The notes under the pieces were generated by a model. The model made no database searches, was not told the DNA's origin, and saw nothing but the letters and a program-made list of their open reading frames with translations. Of a stretch of DNA of 64,000 bases, positions 62,201 through 64,000 are shown piece after piece (within the stretch, counting starts at the first letter, position 1; each line of letters starts with the position of its first letter). The stretch is from contig NC_092673.1 of assembly GCF_964355755.1 (NCBI RefSeq), forward strand, positions 21,829,001 through 21,893,000. Reading direction: 5' to 3'. Origin of the DNA: Antedon mediterranea (lineage: Eukaryota > Echinodermata > Crinoidea > Comatulida > Antedonidae). The position numbers and the translations under genes were made by a program.

Positions 62201-63190
62201 TGCCTGGTACAAACTTTGAAAGCAAAAGGTTAGTTAATTCAAGTTACAGATTTCATTTTGACATGCCTGGTACAAACTTTGACAGCAAAAGGTTAGTTAA
62301 TTCAAGTTACAGATTTCATTTTGACATGCCTGGTACAAACTTTGACAGCAAAAGGTTAGTTAATTCAAGTTACAGATTTCATTTTGACATGCCTGGTACA
62401 AACTTTGACAGCAAAAGGTTAGTTAATTCAAGTTACAGATTTCATTTTCACATGCCTGGTACAAACTTTGACAGCAAAAGGTTAGTTAATTCAAGTTACA
62501 GATTTCACTTTGACATGCCTGGTACAAACTCTAATAACCAAAACATGTACAGTAAATGATTCATCTTTTTCCTTTGGCTCTAGTTGAAGGCGTTTGTTGA
62601 TAATAACAGCATTTTATTTATAATTTTAGACGTATTACAGTGAGAAATCTGCGTATTCGTGAAGACACAGCCAAATATTTGTACAATTTAAACCCAAACT
62701 CTGCGTACTACGATCCGAAAACGAGATCAATGCGTGGAAATCCATTCAAAGACACCGGCAGGCATCCTAATGAGTAAGTCTAGCATTTATTCTGTTCTTA
62801 CAATTTAGTTTCTTTTTGTTCATATCCTTACAGTTAAACTTTCTTTCAAGTTGTTCATATTGTAAATTGTTTTAACCATTGCTACTATCAATCCTAGGCT
62901 AACCAGATAACTTGTAGGTCTTGTACTCATCGGTCATTGTTAATTCAAAATCGTAATGAAGAATATACTGTTTAGGTTCACCCTCTATAAATAAAGTGAA
63001 ATTAAAAAAAAAATAAATAAACTCAAAATAATATTTAATCATGTTGTGTTATATTTGATACAAGAAGGTGCAGATCATTATCAATAGAAAAACAATGTTA
63101 ATTTCCTTGTTGTATGTTTCAGTTTAAAATATGCTGGTGAGAATTTTGTTCGCTCAAGCGGAGATACTGGAAAAATGGCCAATGCTCAAT
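56202..63190 (+). CDS. SLU7: Pre-mRNA-splicing factor SLU7, 5' part (3' end outside window)
   Basis: Eight coding exons: 56202-56371, 57665-57815, 58019-58099, 58489-58653, 59108-59182, 60574-60653, 62630-62773 and 63123-63190. They encode about 311 residues. The next acceptor is the final AG of the window. SLU7 acts in the second catalytic step of splicing and helps choose the 3' splice site in the nucleus. Highly conserved blocks are present: [79 protein letters not shown] and [12 protein letters not shown]. The CCHC zinc knuckle has C119, C122, H127 and C132. The ATG follows an acceptor at 56177-56178, so an upstream non-coding exon (perhaps ending at 55763) is likely. The donor of exon 6 at 60654 is the first of a 30-unit array of copied donors (60622-62531), so longer exon 6 variants are possible. 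Confidence 0.95.
56770..56905. repeat. Direct repeat pair with CTCGAG motif
   Basis: 'cctcgagaacgatgatattg' (56788) and 'tctcgagtacgatgatattg' (56861) are each followed by 'actgtgtaattttcg'. Similar words recur in the palindrome at 57469-57609. Confidence 0.6.
57469..57609. repeat. Near-perfect foldback palindrome in SLU7 intron 1
   Basis: The left arm begins AAATATAAGATTTGACATCC and the right arm ends GGATGTCAAATCTTATATTT. The arms are about 60 nt with a short centre (ctcagctggcgcttc). It lies 55 bp upstream of SLU7 exon 2. Confidence 0.85.
58834..58986. mobile_element. MITE family A copy
   Basis: Left GGCTCTGTCTACACTATTAA, right TTTGGTAGTTTAGACAGAGC. Between SLU7 exons 4 and 5. Confidence 0.7.
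59218..59530 (+). repeat. Family S SINE, best-preserved tail
   Basis: Begins near a box A remnant (AAGGCAGGTGCGCCGTTTAC), has box B-like CATGGGTTCGAGGCC, then the family tail with 'gtccagtgtacacagttata', 'tcattcgagacgagtagggg' and 'ctatctgataggacagtgat'. Lies in SLU7 intron 5. Confidence 0.65.
59695..60040. mobile_element. Tandem 160-bp repeat, probable Penelope-like element end
   Basis: Two copies (from 59699 and 59859) start 'cactgatgaaaggctagtgt' / 'cacttatgaagggctagtgt', continue 'tgcc.gaaagctctg', and each contains 'tttagctttt.gctt' and 'acccacagcatt'. This end sequence resembles Penelope-like element termini as I remember them. No reverse transcriptase is present. Confidence 0.45.
60051..60095 (-). 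ncRNA. Type I hammerhead self-cleaving ribozyme, copy 1
   Basis: Read on the minus strand the parts are, in order: stem I CTGCA, core CTGACGA, stem II GATCT-(ACTA)-AGATC, core GAA, stem III ACAG-(TA)-CTGT, cleavage nucleotide C, stem I return TGCAG. All helices pair perfectly and the cleavage triplet is GTC. A 4-bp stem III with a 2-nt loop is the minimal form known from Penelope-like elements and animal retrozymes. Confidence 0.85.
60331..60375 (-). ncRNA. Type I hammerhead ribozyme, copy 2
   Basis: Same architecture as copy 1. The stem II loop is AATA in place of ACTA, and one stem I base changed (CTGAA against TGCAG), giving one mismatch. Core CTGACGA, GAAA and GTC are intact. Confidence 0.78.
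60622..62531 (+). repeat. 63-bp in-frame minisatellite duplicating the SLU7 exon 6 donor site, 30 full units plus a partial
   Basis: Each unit consists of the last coding bases of SLU7 exon 6 (encoding [10 protein letters not shown] and the first two bases of the Arg codon), the donor GTTAGT, and about 36 nt of following intron sequence. Read through, a unit encodes 21 residues beginning [10 protein letters not shown] and ending SYRFHFD, with no stop. Units are almost identical. Variants include D/H at the last position, one S-to-R, and one AAAAAGTTAG that loses the G before the donor. A 31st unit breaks off after MPGTN, and the frame stops at 62559. Confidence 0.97.
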
Positions 63191-63210
63191 GTAAGTTCGC
63201 TTAGTGTGTC

Positions 63211-63375
63211 AAAGCTCTGTCTACACTATCAAACTAATTTGACAAAAAAAGTGTGATGTGCCCAAATATGGTACTAATATGCCCAATAAGGTAGCGATAT
63301 GACATCATCATGTCCATATATGAGCACATCACATTTTTTTTGTCACATAAAGTATGATAGTGTAGACAGAGCTTA
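63211..63375. mobile_element. MITE family A copy with intact ends
   Basis: Left AAAGCTCTGTCTACACTATC, right GATAGTGTAGACAGAGCTTA. It begins about 20 bp after the donor of SLU7 exon 8 (GT at 63191), as at 19760. Confidence 0.8.
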
Positions 63376-63502
63376 AAGCACTTTTACAGAATACAAAAAT
63401 AAATAAAAACTTATTTTGAGGCTTACAGTAGTAGCTAGTGAGAAAATCATGATAATGAGTTCGGGCTAGGATTTGAACCAAACACATTGGGTTTGGTAAC
63501 TT

Positions 63503-63853
63503 TAAAGATGTATTGTCCCGCTGAAAAAATAATTCTTAACAAAATTTTGTTGAATATTCAATTTTAATGTAACATAATAGTTATCCACTTTGACCAAAAA
63601 TTGTATAAAAAAAAAAGTATTTAAATGAAAACACTGTAATTTAAAGCAAAAAATGGCCAAATTGGCTGCCAGCCAGTGGGTTTTTGTTGAATTGAACCAT
63701 TTAATTTGTCAATTTATAGGTGAAAACATTTTTTTTCCTTTATTTTTTGTATGTAAGTAATTAACTTTATTAAAACTACAAAATAACATATTCAAAGTCT
63801 GATTTAATTAATTTTCATTTTTCATGTTTTTGGGGGACAATATATCTTTAAGA
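63503..63853. mobile_element. TIR element, family B, intact ends
   Basis: Left TTAAAGATGTATTGTCCC and right GGGGGACAATATATCTTTAA are inverted, 351 bp, non-coding. Lies in the last SLU7 intron of the window. Confidence 0.75.
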
Positions 63854-64000
63854 AAGCAGCCTATAGATTCCTATAAGTAACGAATATTCCTTGTGGGTAT
63901 TTTGCCAAGCTACTATTTTTCCCCACTACAAATAAACTGAGGGCTTATAGCAGTGTCAGTAGGGTTATTACACTATATTCATCTGCTTTGTATATTTCAG

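Noticed and set aside
60622-62531. CRISPR-like array
   Set aside because: Units are directly contiguous with no variable spacers, and the sequence is animal nuclear DNA. It is a minisatellite.
60625-62559. A separate 644-residue repetitive protein gene
   Set aside because: The open frame is the SLU7 exon 6 end plus intron repeated in multiples of three. The ATG is internal to SLU7 coding sequence, so it is not an independent gene.

Overview
This is eukaryotic, animal nuclear DNA. It is AT-rich and intron-dense, and crowded with small inverted-repeat transposons, tRNA-derived SINEs, LINE tails and minisatellites. The genes (SLU7 splicing factor, a tincar-like eight-pass membrane protein, BDH1-type and gamma-butyrobetaine-dioxygenase-type enzymes) point to an invertebrate metazoan. 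The repeat style, including dense AGGCCTA motifs, makes me lean to an echinoderm or hemichordate, but this is an impression and not a proof.

Layout: 1.3-21.2 kb (+) holds 18 exons of an unrecognised coiled-coil protein whose 5' end lies outside the window. A complete four-exon BDH1-like short-chain dehydrogenase gene (5.9-10.8 kb, -) sits wholly inside one of its introns, on the opposite strand. 22.3-24.1 kb is a 49-bp minisatellite. 29.0-31.0 kb (-) encodes a tincar-like membrane protein with a probable long upstream intron. 31-45 kb is mostly non-coding and repeat-rich, ending in an AGGCCTA-rich block. 45.3-48.5 kb (+) and 49.6-54.8 kb (-) are two gamma-butyrobetaine-dioxygenase-like paralogs arranged tail to tail with matching exon phases and near-identical exon sizes. 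55.2-55.8 kb looks like a shared head-to-head promoter between the second paralog and SLU7. 56.2-63.2 kb (+) is the 5' half of SLU7, and the window ends exactly on its next 3' splice site.

The most unusual things are in SLU7. First, the 5' splice site of one exon, with flanking coding and intron sequence, has been amplified into 30 full 63-bp units plus a partial one. All are in frame and stop-free, so nearly every unit offers a usable GT donor and a frame-preserving protein extension. Second, about 0.2 kb upstream in the preceding intron lie two 144-bp direct repeats, 280 bp apart. Each contains a hammerhead self-cleaving ribozyme on the minus strand, the first with all helices perfectly paired. 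They sit beside what looks like a Penelope-type or retrozyme-type retroelement remnant.

Exon boundaries below were read by eye from GT/AG sites, frame continuity and family conservation. No database search was possible.
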